Positions 18,989 to 27,330 are shown, counted from the first letter of the stretch. The stretch is DNA of 64,000 bases from Mesorhizobium sp. WSM4904 (GCF_029674545.1 NZ_CP121354.1:1240001-1304000); one strand, 5' to 3'. Notes: generated by a model not told the origin, from the letters alone. Numbers and translations are program-made.

Positions 18989-19052
18989 TTTGATAGAATT
19001 CTATCAAACTGACAATTTTCCTTGCACGAATGCAAGGAGAGCTCGATTGACT
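18989..19052 (+). promoter_or_regulatory. Composite two-dyad element before nifA
   Basis: A perfect 20-base palindrome, TTTGATAGAATTCTATCAAA, is followed by CCTTGCA-CGAA-TGCAAGG and then AGCTCGATTGACTC with TTGACT as a possible -35. The same arrangement lies before the TIM-barrel gene at 12027-12090. In the second dyad T and A in that copy become G and C here on opposite arms, so symmetry is kept, which argues for a protein-binding site. Confidence 0.75.
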
Positions 19053-19349
19053 CCCCTCCTTTCTTGTCAAGGATGGGTTTGCAGGCTGCGGTGCGGCAGA
19101 AGCCGGACAGAACGGCGACCGGTCGAGTAAAGGCCTGCGCAAACAAGCGCGCATATTGCGGGCGCCCGCACGGAGGAGAAGACGCTCGTCCTGGTGAAAG
19201 ACAACGATGCTCAGGCGCCATTGCCATTTGCCGAGGGGGTCCGCGCGCCGGAAATTTCGAAGCAACAAAGGTGAGATCGAGAATGATGATGGCGAAATAC
19301 AACACAGCTCACCGTCCAGTGCAGTTCTACCGGCGGGTGGCGGAGTGGG

Positions 19350-20408
19350 ATGGGCTGCCAAATGGAACGTAAAAAGATCAGCAAGGAGATGCTTGGCGAT
19401 AGTCAGGCGCTGCGCAAGCTGCGTGAGCACCTTGTCAAGGTGGCCAAGGCGAAGACTACGGTCCTGTTGCGAGGTGAATCCGGAACCGGCAAGGAGCTGG
19501 TTGCCAAAGCCATTCACGAGCTCTCGCCTCGCGCCAAGCAGCCCTTCATCAAGGTCAATTGCGCGGCGCTCACCGAGACGCTTCTGGAATCTGACTTGTT
19601 CGGTCATGAGAAGGGTGCCTTCACCGACGCGAGCAGTTTGCGCAAGGGGCGCTTTGAGGCTGCCGACAAAGGCACATTGTTTCTGGACGAGATTGGCGAA
19701 ATATCAGGTTCGTTCCAGGCTAAGCTGCTGCGTGTCCTGCAGGAGCAGGAGTTTGAGCGCGTCGGCAGCAACCACACCATTAAAGTTGATGTTCGCGTGA
19801 TTGCCGCAACGAACAGGGACTTGGAAACGGCAGTTCAACGCAAGGAGTTCCGGCAAGACCTCTATTATCGCATCAACGTCGTCACTTTACGCGTGCCGGC
19901 ATTGCGCGAAAGGCGAGGTGATATTCCGCTCTTGGCCGCTCAGTTTCTCAAGAATTTCAATACTGAGAATGATCACACGCTGACCTTCGCTCCCGAAGCG
20001 ATTGAGGTGCTAATGAACTGCGAATTTCCAGGTAACATCCGAGAGCTCGAAAACTGCGTTCAACGGACGGCAGTTCTGGCGACGGGTCCATCAATCCTCA
20101 GAACTGACTTTGCCTGTTACGCGGATCAGTGCTTGGCCGCGGCGCTGTGGAAGAACGGACAGCCGACGTCAGAGAAGTCGACTACGATCGAGCCTTCCGC
20201 CGCCTGTGCCGCCCCGCCCGTCGGCGACGGGCAAGCGCCGATAGGCCCTGCCACGACTCGTGGTAGGGTGCCCGATGCCGATACGGTCATTGCTGCCATG
20301 GAAAAGTGTGGCTGGGTGCAGGCAAAGGCGGCGCGCCTGCTCGGTTTGACCCCGCGCCAGATCGGCTACGTGCTGAGAAAACGCGGTATCGAGATCAAGC
20401 GTCTCTGA
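19350..20408 (+). CDS. nifA: NifA sigma-54 activator lacking the N-terminal GAF domain
   Basis: NifA activates nif and fix promoters with sigma-54. The 352 residues begin directly at the AAA+ domain: Walker A GESGTGKE (42-49), loop GAFTDA (89-94), FLDEIGE (111-117). Then comes the oxygen-sensing cysteine motif C-X11-C-X19-C-X4-C (Cys224, 236, 256, 261) and a C-terminal helix-turn-helix (WVQAKAARLLGLTPRQIGYVLRKRGI). The usual N-terminal GAF domain is absent, as reported for R. leguminosarum bv. trifolii NifA. The loop has Asp where GAFTGA has Gly, which may matter for sigma-54 contact. The start is either 19350 behind GGAG or the ATG at 19362. A composite operator lies about 300 bases upstream. 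Confidence 0.92.
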   Translation: MGCQMERKKISKEMLGDSQALRKLREHLVKVAKAKTTVLLRGESGTGKELVAKAIHELSPRAKQPFIKVNCAALTETLLESDLFGHEKGAFTDASSLRKGRFEAADKGTLFLDEIGEISGSFQAKLLRVLQEQEFERVGSNHTIKVDVRVIAATNRDLETAVQRKEFRQDLYYRINVVTLRVPALRERRGDIPLLAAQFLKNFNTENDHTLTFAPEAIEVLMNCEFPGNIRELENCVQRTAVLATGPSILRTDFACYADQCLAAALWKNGQPTSEKSTTIEPSAACAAPPVGDGQAPIGPATTRGRVPDADTVIAAMEKCGWVQAKAARLLGLTPRQIGYVLRKRGIEIKRL

Positions 20409-20410
20409 AA

Positions 20411-20872
20411 CAACCCGCCGAGCAAGAGCTGGAGCAGGTCAAGCATTGGTGCTCTGGCGCCGAGCCCATCGGCCAGGCTTACGAAGTGGGTGTGAACAGC
20501 GCTGCCAAGATTCCGGCCGTGTGCTTTCTACCACCAGTCGTACTGGGGCTCTGCGACTGACAAACTAAAAAGGAGTAATCCTCTGGCGGGACCTGGTCGA
20601 TACATTAGCTGATGGCTTACCGCTCGATATCACGCAATCTGAGATGGGCATGAAAGTGAGTTCGACCGCTGGACAGTTGCCGACTTCGTCAGGTATTGGC
20701 CCCTGCGACCGGTTGATCTCCGATATCCAAATTCTTGGAAGTTGGTCGAGACGAAACTGTCGCCCCGGCTCGTGACCGACCGCGCGCCCGGCAAGATCGA
20801 GTTACAAAGTTGCCGAGGCAGTTTGATGTGCGTTCCTGCATCACTGTACGGGACACGACCTGACGGGAGACT
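20411..20872. other. Gap between nifA and nodL
   Basis: A short open stretch (from about 20585, reading WRDLVDTLADGLPLDITQSEMGMK) has no start codon and I do not recognise it. A stretch near 20730 with ATCCA and CGAAAC blocks resembles a nod box only with wrong spacing. Nothing else was seen. Confidence 0.4.
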
Positions 20873-20875
20873 ATG

Positions 20876-21439
20876 ATGCGTAGCCAAAAAGAAAAGATGC
20901 TCGCAGGCGAGTTTTACAATGCGGCGGATCCGGAGATCCAAGCTGACCTGTTGGCAACCGGGGCTTGGCTCAAGCGGTACAATGATACGCTGGGGCAGAC
21001 CACGGGGCATTGGCATGAGCTTTTGTCCGAGCGGCTGGGAGAGGTTGGGCGCGGAACGGTCATCCGTCCGCCCTTTTTTTGCGACTACGGATTCAATATC
21101 CGCATTGGAGCCAATGCCTACATCAACTTCAACTGCGTTATTCTTGACGTGGTAGAGGTCAAAATCGGGCAAGGAACGGCAATTGGGCCTGCTGTGCAGA
21201 TTTATACCGCCGATCATCCACATGATGCCGAGCAGCGGCAGGCCGGCCTGCAGGTCGGGCGTCCTGTTCACATTGGCAGCCGTGTCTGGATCGGCGGTGG
21301 AGCAATCATTCTGCCTGGCGTCACGATTGGTGATAATGCAGTGGTAGGCGCTGGCTGCGTGGTCACACGAGATGTTCCCGCCGGGGCAAAGGTAGTGGGA
21401 ATTCCTGCTCGCGTGGCCGACCCACATAAACAGGCATAA
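20876..21439 (+). CDS. nodL: NodL-type O-acetyltransferase
   Basis: NodL transfers acetyl from acetyl-CoA to O-6 of the non-reducing sugar of the Nod factor. The product of about 187 residues begins MRSQKEKMLAGEFYNAADPEIQADLLATGAWLKRYN and has the left-handed beta-helix hexapeptide repeats (IRIGANAYINFNCVILD, VHIGSRVWIGGGAIILPGVTIGDNAVVGAGCVV) with the active-site histidine in YTADHPHD. The start is the second of two adjacent ATGs, six bases from GGGAG. The similar maltose/galactoside acetyltransferase Maa is the main alternative; the N-terminal match and nod context favour NodL. No clear nod box was found upstream. Confidence 0.85.
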   Translation: MRSQKEKMLAGEFYNAADPEIQADLLATGAWLKRYNDTLGQTTGHWHELLSERLGEVGRGTVIRPPFFCDYGFNIRIGANAYINFNCVILDVVEVKIGQGTAIGPAVQIYTADHPHDAEQRQAGLQVGRPVHIGSRVWIGGGAIILPGVTIGDNAVVGAGCVVTRDVPAGAKVVGIPARVADPHKQA

Positions 21440-21746
21440 TCAACCTCGTTGACCCTGGAGGTGCATGCGAACTGTCGAAACTGTGCCGAATTTTTGTCGA
21501 AGCCATTGAGCGCTGCATATGTTGTCGCGACTCGGGCGCTTCAGTTCTTTTGCCACGGGGGTCACAAGATCATGTGCGTAATGCCGCCGCAACGTGCTCA
21601 CGTCCCGCAGCAGCGGACCCTTTCACATGGCCCAACGAATTCAGAGCCTACGTTGTGCTGCCACTAGCATTACTGCTCACGAATGTATTCCCAACTGAGT
21701 TTTCGCCCTTGGAGGCAAGCAGCGACTCACCAGCAATCGCCGGCCA
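21440..21746. other. Gap without recognised gene
   Basis: Lies between the convergent nodL and SIR2-like genes. No frame has a ribosome site or known motif, and no obvious terminator hairpin with a T-run was seen. Confidence 0.4.
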
Positions 21747-22640
21747 TTAATCCTGGCTAGCATCGACCCCGACGAGGCGAGCCGCGGCGTTGCGGATCGG
21801 CATGTCGATGACCGTGATTGCGCCTTCGGCAAGGAAACGACGTTCGTTTCTGGTCAGCGTAGCCGAATCGATCACCGCAAAATGTGGGCCAGTGGAGCGC
21901 TTCATCAGCTGTCTGGCATATGTGCGCAGCATCTGATCGTTGAAGCGGCAGCCCACGAAGAAAAAACCCCGGTTGACGCGCCGTTGCTTCACCGCGTCCG
22001 GGATCGGCGTCTGGATATCAATTTCGGTTAGGACTTCGACGTAATCGGAATCAGCCACGAGGAAGTTTGCCGCCGGCCTGACGCTGCCGTGCGGCGCATA
22101 GAGCACCGTCCTAGCCACTTGTTCGGCCTCGAGTTCTGTTCCTGACAAATCGTAAGTTCTCGTCCAGATGTTACCGATTCCGGTCGCGCGCGTCGTTCCT
22201 TGTATCTCGACAACGTCTGTTTGGCCGGCCTCTGCAAGGGCTGCTCGCATGGCGCCATCGTACCAGCTGTCGATGATGACAGACAGTTGAAGGGTTGCGA
22301 GCCAGGCGTGAAGAACGGTCGGCTCGGCGGGGGCTGCGAATATCTCCGCCATCCACGCTTGGAGAGTCCGACGATGTCGGCGCTGCTCGATAAACTGCGC
22401 GACCGACCACATATTGGTGCGAATCCTGGAAGGGGCAGGCGCCCGCTTGTTGAGGGCCGCGGCGACATCTTCAGGGGTGCAAGGTACAGGGGATTCCGGT
22501 GGGTTAAGCTGCAGAAGACCAGGACCGAGATAGGGGATCACTCGATCGGCCTTGAGAGCGCCGTTCAGCAGGTCAATCAGTTTTTTGGCAAAACTGCCCC
22601 GGACGACGACGAGATGGTCCCAGCTCAGCATCGTGTTCAT
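21747..22640 (-). CDS. SIR2-like domain protein at the end of the nifB operon
   Basis: The 297-residue protein has an N-terminal ADRVIPYLGPGLLQL stretch resembling the nucleotide-binding loop of SIR2-like proteins and, near the end, GFFFVGCRFNDQMLRTYARQLMKR and HFAVID, also common in SIR2_2-type domains. Canonical sirtuin zinc cysteines are not evident, so deacylase activity is uncertain; NAD binding or hydrolysis is an alternative. It starts behind GAGAGGAAA, 34 bases after nifT, and is probably the last gene of nifB-fdxN-nifZ-nifT. Comparable genes are found next to nifZ/nifT in other diazotrophs, but I know of no firm role. Confidence 0.7.
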   Translation of the reverse strand: MNTMLSWDHLVVVRGSFAKKLIDLLNGALKADRVIPYLGPGLLQLNPPESPVPCTPEDVAAALNKRAPAPSRIRTNMWSVAQFIEQRRHRRTLQAWMAEIFAAPAEPTVLHAWLATLQLSVIIDSWYDGAMRAALAEAGQTDVVEIQGTTRATGIGNIWTRTYDLSGTELEAEQVARTVLYAPHGSVRPAANFLVADSDYVEVLTEIDIQTPIPDAVKQRRVNRGFFFVGCRFNDQMLRTYARQLMKRSTGPHFAVIDSATLTRNERRFLAEGAITVIDMPIRNAAARLVGVDASQD

Positions 22641-22674
22641 ACGCGTTTCCTCTCCGCCACTGAACCCACCGGCA

Positions 22675-22887
22675 TCAGGCCCCGTCGGAAATCTTCATCG
22701 CCTCGACGGTGATCGGCAAACGCGTGTCGCGCGGAAGGTCGGGCAGCATGAGCCGCCAACCGTTCCTGAGCGTCACGGTCCCGCCCCATAAGTCAGCGTT
22801 CTCAATCTCGGTGATCGGCTCTTCGAGATCCTTCTTGGGGACATAAGCCGACAAGCCAGTAGCGGTCCTGCGAATCATTACTTTCAT
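22675..22887 (-). CDS. nifT: NifT/FixU protein
   Basis: This small protein of 70 residues (MKVMIRRTATGLSAYVPKKDLEEPITEIENADLWGGTVTLRNGWRLMLP) matches NifT/FixU over its whole length. The family is always found with nif genes, probably helps nitrogenase maturation, and is usually dispensable. Its start overlaps the nifZ stop by four bases, indicating translational coupling. Confidence 0.92.
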   Translation of the reverse strand: MKVMIRRTATGLSAYVPKKDLEEPITEIENADLWGGTVTLRNGWRLMLPDLPRDTRLPITVEAMKISDGA

Positions 22888-23213
22888 CCGGCTGTTCCCC
22901 CGTTGGAAATGCCTTCAGCTCCGCAGGGAACCTCGACTTTGTCGAGGCTAATGAGTTCGCGCGCTCGCATGCCGACGACCGTGCCACGATCGATCCATTC
23001 GACCGCATAGATGAAGAATTGCTGGAGAAAGGTTCCAATGTCGCGCACGTAGCCTTCGTCGCCCTTCCGCACGAGGTTTTCGCCGATCTCCTTGCCGGGA
23101 TAGGTGCCGTCGTTTTTTATGTGGCGTATCGCACGGACCCGCTCACCCTGCATGAACCGTGGCGGTCTGCCGATTTCGACCTCCTGTTCGCGTCTGGACC
23201 ACATGCTGTCCAT
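22884..23213 (-). CDS. nifZ: NifZ
   Basis: NifZ helps form the P-cluster of the MoFe protein. The 109-residue product has the family pattern RFMQGERVRAIRHIKNDGTYPGKEIGENLVRKGDEGYVRDIGTFLQQFFIYAVEWIDRGTVVGMRARELI. It starts three codons before an alternative ATG. It lies between fdxN and nifT in one minus-strand operon headed by nifB. Confidence 0.93.
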   Translation of the reverse strand: MDSMWSRREQEVEIGRPPRFMQGERVRAIRHIKNDGTYPGKEIGENLVRKGDEGYVRDIGTFLQQFFIYAVEWIDRGTVVGMRARELISLDKVEVPCGAEGISNGGTAG

Positions 23214-23289
23214 TCCTTTCTCGAGGCTTTTGTTGTGGTCGCGGGTTGCAGGCGTCGTCGTGCGGCGAACCCGACCGTTTCGGTAGGAA

Positions 23290-23484
23290 TCAAGCGGGAA
23301 CGCAGGTTTTCGGTACCGGACAGACCGACACGCATTGCTGCGTATCGAAGGCCTCCTTGCATTCGGTGCACTTGTTTGGATCGATCACATAGGCGTCGCC
23401 CTTGAACTTGATCGCTTCCGAAGGACATTCGAACTCGCAGGCCCCGCATTGGGTACATTGGGATGCGATGATCTTTAAAGCCAT
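23290..23484 (-). CDS. fdxN: FdxN-type 2[4Fe-4S] ferredoxin
   Basis: The 64-residue ferredoxin has [12 protein letters not shown] as first cluster motif and [18 protein letters not shown] as second, with the insertion between cysteines that is typical of bacterial nif ferredoxins. It probably supplies electrons for NifB or nitrogenase; fdxN is needed for fixation in S. meliloti. It is 29 bases behind nifB, in the same operon. Confidence 0.93.
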   Translation of the reverse strand: MALKIIASQCTQCGACEFECPSEAIKFKGDAYVIDPNKCTECKEAFDTQQCVSVCPVPKTCVPA

Positions 23485-23513
23485 TCTAACTCCTGGTTAT
23501 CGGACGAGACGGC

Positions 23514-24995
23514 TCAGGCCGTCGCCGCTAGTGGTCTGATCCCAAACTCTGCCGCGTAAAGTGCGCTGACTGCGGTCTCGATGTAGTCATGGCCATAGGC
23601 GTCGGTTACGCGCAGTCCAACTCGCGAGAGTTGTTCCTTCGGGCGATTTCCGATCTTGGCGCATAGCACTATGTGTATGCCTTCGAGCGCTGCGATGACG
23701 CCCTCGAGGATGGCGTCTTCGCCCCCGCCTCCGAGGCAATACCGCTCGACCTTCCGATGCCCGACCAAGCTGATCCCTCTAGGCGAGACTTCATAAACCT
23801 GGAATTCCTTCGCGTGGCCGAAGTGTTCGTTGACCCGTCCACCTCCCTTAGTGGCCACCGCAACCAGAAGCGACTTTTCGGAGTCTGTTGCCTTGACCAT
23901 ACCGATGGCCTCGCTCCTCGCCGCCTCATGATCACGGCGCTCGTGTGCGACCACCTGCCGATAGGCCTGACGCTTGCCAGCATCGTAGGCGACATCGTCG
24001 GGAATACCGTCCAGCGTGAATTCCTGGCCACGATCTTCACCGAGCAGGCCGACAGCATCTGCCCGGCACTGCCGGCAGTGGCGCATCAACTTGGCGCCAC
24101 CTTCAAGTCGATCCTGAAGAGCCATCATCTCCGTTGCCGTTGGGCCGCGCTGCCCGATGAGTCCGTAGTGGGTACCGTGCGCCGGGTCCGAAATCAGAGG
24201 CATCACGTTGTGCAGAAACGCGCCCCGCTCCCTGACCATTTTGTTCACCTCAAACAGGTGCTGGTCGTTCACTCCAGGAATCATCACCGAGTTGATTTTG
24301 GTGAGGATGCCGCGCGCGCTCAGCATCTCCAGGCCCAGCATCTGCCGCGCGTGCAAGATTCGAGCGGCTTCGATGCCGAAGTAGCGGCGATTTTCATAAA
24401 AGATCCATGGATAGATCTTCGCGCCGACTTCCGGGTCGACCATGTTGATGGTGATCGTCACGTGATCAACATTCATTTCGGCAAGCTCGGCGACATGGTC
24501 CGGCAGCACGAGCCCATTAGTGGAGACGCACAGCTTTATGTCGGGGATTTCCCTGATGACGCGGTCGAACGTTGCCTTCGTTTTCTCCCAATCGTAACAG
24601 GCATCCCCCGGCCCAGCGATGCCAAGAACCGAAAGCTGCGGAACTTTGTTGGCAACGGCGATGACCTTGCGTAGCGCTTGGTCGGGCGTCAACTTCTCAG
24701 ACACAACACCAGGCCGGCTCTCGTTGGCGCAATCGTATTTGCGATTGCAATAGTTGCACTGGACATTGCAAGCCGGCGCGACCGCCACATGCATACGCGC
24801 GAAATAATGATGCGCTTCCTCCGAAAAGCAGGGGTGATCCTTGATCCTTTCCCAAATAGCCGGATCCTCTTCGCCCGGGCTGGTCGGCGACGAGCCGTAG
24901 GAAGACGATGCGCAGCCACCGGATTTCGCGGCTGCCAGAAGACCCTCGGATGTCGTGCTAGTCGGCCCCTCAATCGAAACTGTCGGTGAGGACAT
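23514..24995 (-). CDS. nifB: NifB, FeMo-cofactor radical SAM enzyme
   Basis: NifB makes the NifB-co 8Fe-9S-C precursor of FeMo-co by radical SAM chemistry. The 493 residues hold the cluster motif in ACNVQCNYCNRKYDC (C-X3-C-X2-C), the core SAM barrel with GIAGPGDACYDW and STNGLVLPDH, and after about residue 360 a C-terminal NifX/NafY-like domain (LVAVATKGGGRVNEHFGHAKEFQVYEV) ending at GIRPLAATA. The start at MSSPTVSIEG is preferred to 18 extra codons upstream because transcription probably begins at about 25021. A sigma-54 promoter and NifA site lie upstream. Confidence 0.96.
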   Translation of the reverse strand: MSSPTVSIEGPTSTTSEGLLAAAKSGGCASSSYGSSPTSPGEEDPAIWERIKDHPCFSEEAHHYFARMHVAVAPACNVQCNYCNRKYDCANESRPGVVSEKLTPDQALRKVIAVANKVPQLSVLGIAGPGDACYDWEKTKATFDRVIREIPDIKLCVSTNGLVLPDHVAELAEMNVDHVTITINMVDPEVGAKIYPWIFYENRRYFGIEAARILHARQMLGLEMLSARGILTKINSVMIPGVNDQHLFEVNKMVRERGAFLHNVMPLISDPAHGTHYGLIGQRGPTATEMMALQDRLEGGAKLMRHCRQCRADAVGLLGEDRGQEFTLDGIPDDVAYDAGKRQAYRQVVAHERRDHEAARSEAIGMVKATDSEKSLLVAVATKGGGRVNEHFGHAKEFQVYEVSPRGISLVGHRKVERYCLGGGGEDAILEGVIAALEGIHIVLCAKIGNRPKEQLSRVGLRVTDAYGHDYIETAVSALYAAEFGIRPLAATA

Positions 24996-25032
24996 CAAAC
25001 GGCTCCGTTGCTGGTAACGTCGCGGTTCAAGG

Positions 25033-25048
25033 TGCAAGAGCCATACCA
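25033..25048 (-). promoter_or_regulatory. Sigma-54 promoter of nifB
   Basis: On the minus strand TGGTATG, four bases, TTGCA, with GG and GC in the exact -24/-12 spacing. The predicted transcript starts about 26 bases before the nifB start codon. Confidence 0.8.
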
Positions 25049-25119
25049 ACTGAAAAAAGCGGCTTCAGTTCACTATTCGGGTCGATATCGCATTGTGTCA
25101 GGCCGGCGCGACACAATTT

Positions 25120-25135
25120 TGTCCTGCTTGCGACA
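25120..25135. promoter_or_regulatory. NifA upstream activator site of nifB
   Basis: TGT-CCTGCTTGCG-ACA is an exact TGT-N10-ACA, about 80 bases upstream of the nifB sigma-54 promoter, a normal distance for NifA. Confidence 0.8.
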
Positions 25136-25244
25136 GTGCAAGTCCAAATCCGTTCAGAAGCACGAAGCACTCCTTGTCGCGCACAGGGCGCGCAAGACCA
25201 CTGGCCTGACGATTGGCTCATCAGGCTCTTAGAAGTTCCTTCAC

Positions 25245-25640
25245 CTCGATACTATGCCGGCGTATCGCCTAGCCGACTTGTCGCAGCTTGAGGCCGAGAA
25301 TTCGAGCCGCATTAGCCTGAACCCAGCCGGCCTTCTCCATTGTGTCGATCAGCCGTCACGCTTCGTCCGCCGCGGTCCCAGCCCCCGTCCGGCCGTATCG
25401 TTAGAATCGCAAGTGGCCATCTCGTGTTCAGGCGGGCGCCGATGCGCCGAACCGGCATCGTGCTGGCCCGTGAGAGCTCGTCGATGACATTGCCACGTTC
25501 CGAAAGATTGGTTCCTTCCAGAGGAGAACGCCAAGCACGCAGTTCTCCGGCTCGCGGACGTTGCCGGGGAAATAGCATTGCGAGATCAGCTCAACTGCCG
25601 ACGGCGCAAAGCCATGGTTCTCCATATTTCAAGGGTAAGC
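25245..25640 (-). pseudogene. nifA: nifA relic upstream of nifB
   Basis: Two pieces of a NifA C-terminal half are readable on the minus strand: FAPSAVELISQCYFPGNVREPENCV (the first part of the cysteine linker, with Leu changed to Pro) and, downstream, TMEKAGWVQANAARILGLKLRQVG followed by a stop, which is the helix-turn-helix. The intervening linker is scrambled and the AAA+ part is not recognisable. The place just before nifB is the usual nifA position in rhizobia, so this is probably the ancestral nifA, decayed after the shorter nifA at 19350 took over. Confidence 0.8.
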
Positions 25641-25784
25641 GCTGTGTCCTTCCAGGAGGACCCGCGATCTGTGGGCCTGCCGATTCTGAGGTGGATCGGA
25701 GATCGGCTTGTGTCTGAACTTGAACTTACGATTGACCCTGAGCGGCAGCCTCGGCGTTTTCGAGGGTGATCAACGGCGCTGTTG

Positions 25785-25935
25785 GTCGGCGGCATTGGTC
25801 GATGGACGACAAGGCACGGAGTCATCTCCGAGACCCTGGAGCCGACGCGGTGATCTCGGAGGTTGCCCGGCGCTACGGGCTGCGGCCGCGGCGGAACGCT
25901 CGCAAGCTTGCGACGTCGGCAGGACAGGCCACTCC
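25785..25935 (+). mobile_element. IS66-family OrfA relic
   Basis: Reads in two frames as WSMDDKAR and then VISEVARRYGLRPR, resembling the helix-turn-helix start of the IS66 accessory transposase OrfA. No other part of an IS66 element was found here. Confidence 0.5.
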
Positions 25936-26046
25936 CGCCTAGTGGTTTCGGTGGCGCCACCGGAACGACCCGTTGGGCCTACATCCTTGCACCAGAGCTC
26001 AAGGCCACGGCCTGAGAATCGGCCGCCGCTCCCCCTACTTGGTTCC

Positions 26047-26763
26047 TCAGCCGACAGCGCTAAGAAGGAGAGCAACTTCCGTCGGCGCGAGGATCATTGC
26101 GTCGTGGCCAGTGGCGAGTTCCTGCCACGCCCAGCCATCCTGCTTCGCGACCCATTCTCGCGCTCCCGCCATCGGCGGGTGGAGTGGATTAGTGCAGACG
26201 ACATAGGTTCGGGGTCTGCCGTTGCCGAGCGGGTGCTCGAGCTTAAGTCCGCTTTCGTAGGTGCCTGCCGGATGCGGTGTTATCCGGCGCCGCACCCAGT
26301 CCGTGAGCGAGTGTCCCTCGGGAGTGCCGAATGCTGTTGGCGGCGGAGTCGGCATGAAGATACCCCGTCCTTCCTCCGCAACCAATTTTCGACGGGCGGC
26401 GACGATGTCGGGGGGCATGGTGCTGAATACACTTTGACCGCTCTCGACGATGGCGCCGTCGAGATAAACGAGATGGCTGATATGGTCGGGTATCCGGTCG
26501 GCGGCGCCGGTGATGCTGATGCCGCCTAGACTGTGACCGACAAGGATCACATCGCTCAGCTCTTCCGTTACAATGTGGTTGACGATGTCGGTCACGAATG
26601 TGTCGGGCGTGATGTCCTTGCACAGCAAACGTGCGCGTTCGCCGACACCTGTCTGGGTAGGCGTGGTCACGTGGCATCCCATCTTGCGAAGATTGGCGGC
26701 GACGTCCCGCCAACACCATCCGCCATGCCAGGCACCATGCACTAGCACATACGTCTTTATCAT
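26047..26763 (-). CDS. Alpha/beta hydrolase, esterase-like
   Basis: The 238-residue protein is a complete alpha/beta hydrolase: YVLVHGAWHGGWCWRDV as oxyanion-hole part, nucleophile elbow GHSLGG (Ser at about 77), an acid in the C-terminal third, and the histidine in ATGHDAM near residue 220. It resembles the EstC / plant methylesterase and hydroxynitrile-lyase group that act on small esters. No signal peptide. It lies between the nifB and fixX genes on the same strand, with about 255 bases to fixX. A role in the symbiosis is not known; it could be an island passenger. Confidence 0.82.
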   Translation of the reverse strand: MIKTYVLVHGAWHGGWCWRDVAANLRKMGCHVTTPTQTGVGERARLLCKDITPDTFVTDIVNHIVTEELSDVILVGHSLGGISITGAADRIPDHISHLVYLDGAIVESGQSVFSTMPPDIVAARRKLVAEEGRGIFMPTPPPTAFGTPEGHSLTDWVRRRITPHPAGTYESGLKLEHPLGNGRPRTYVVCTNPLHPPMAGAREWVAKQDGWAWQELATGHDAMILAPTEVALLLSAVG

Positions 26764-27018
26764 GGATTGTGCCGTTCCATTTGCTCACCGGCCGTTGTGG
26801 CTGCCATCCGGCACGATGGCCGGACATTGTCCAAAGGGGCTCGACCACGTTACCGGTGGTAAGTCCGGCACAGGCGCCCCGTGGCCTGAGGATACCCCTA
26901 CCAAGTCGAGGAAACTTGAATTGCGAAACCCAATATTCACTAGCTCTTTGCAAGTGGATGGAGAGGCTCATGGTGTGCCGCAGTTGCTCGCTGCCGGCAT
27001 GCTCTTGGCACCGGCTGA

Positions 27019-27318
27019 TCATCCGAACTTGAACAGGACACCAAAGCCGCCGCGCGGATAGTTCCACTCGATGTCGCCGCCTTTCTCGCACAATATCCGG
27101 CAGGTGCCGCATTCCATGCAGCCGTCGGCGGTGATCTCGACTTGACCCTTGTCATTCAACTCATAGCATTTCGCCGGACAGACGTAGGTCAACGCAAGCA
27201 AGTTCGCGCTTGGCTTGTCGTGCGGTCGCACTATGATATGGGGGCGGCCGGAATCGACCAGATAGCGGTTCTGGTAAAGTTTGTCCTCGACACGAACCTT
27301 CGTCACTGCGATCGTCAT
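27019..27318 (-). CDS. fixX: FixX ferredoxin-like protein
   Basis: FixX is the ferredoxin of the FixABCX electron-bifurcating complex that passes low-potential electrons toward nitrogenase. The 99 residues contain [16 protein letters not shown] and [30 protein letters not shown], the family ending. It starts 12 bases after fixC and closes the operon. Confidence 0.95.
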   Translation of the reverse strand: MTIAVTKVRVEDKLYQNRYLVDSGRPHIIVRPHDKPSANLLALTYVCPAKCYELNDKGQVEITADGCMECGTCRILCEKGGDIEWNYPRGGFGVLFKFG

Positions 27319-27330
27319 CTTGTACCCTCT

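Noticed and set aside
18989..19008. FixK/Fnr box at the palindrome before nifA
   Set aside because: TTGAT and ATCAA are present, but with 8 bases between them instead of 4. The conserved composite with the TIM-barrel gene explains the palindrome better.
20730..20775. Nod-box-like stretch before nodL (ATCCA ... GGAAG ... CGAAAC)
   Set aside because: The distance between the ATCCA block and the AAAC block is three bases too long and the AAACAA and ATTTTACC parts are missing.
23673..24674. 333-codon open frame antisense to nifB
   Set aside because: Shadow of the nifB reading frame; no motif or start signal.
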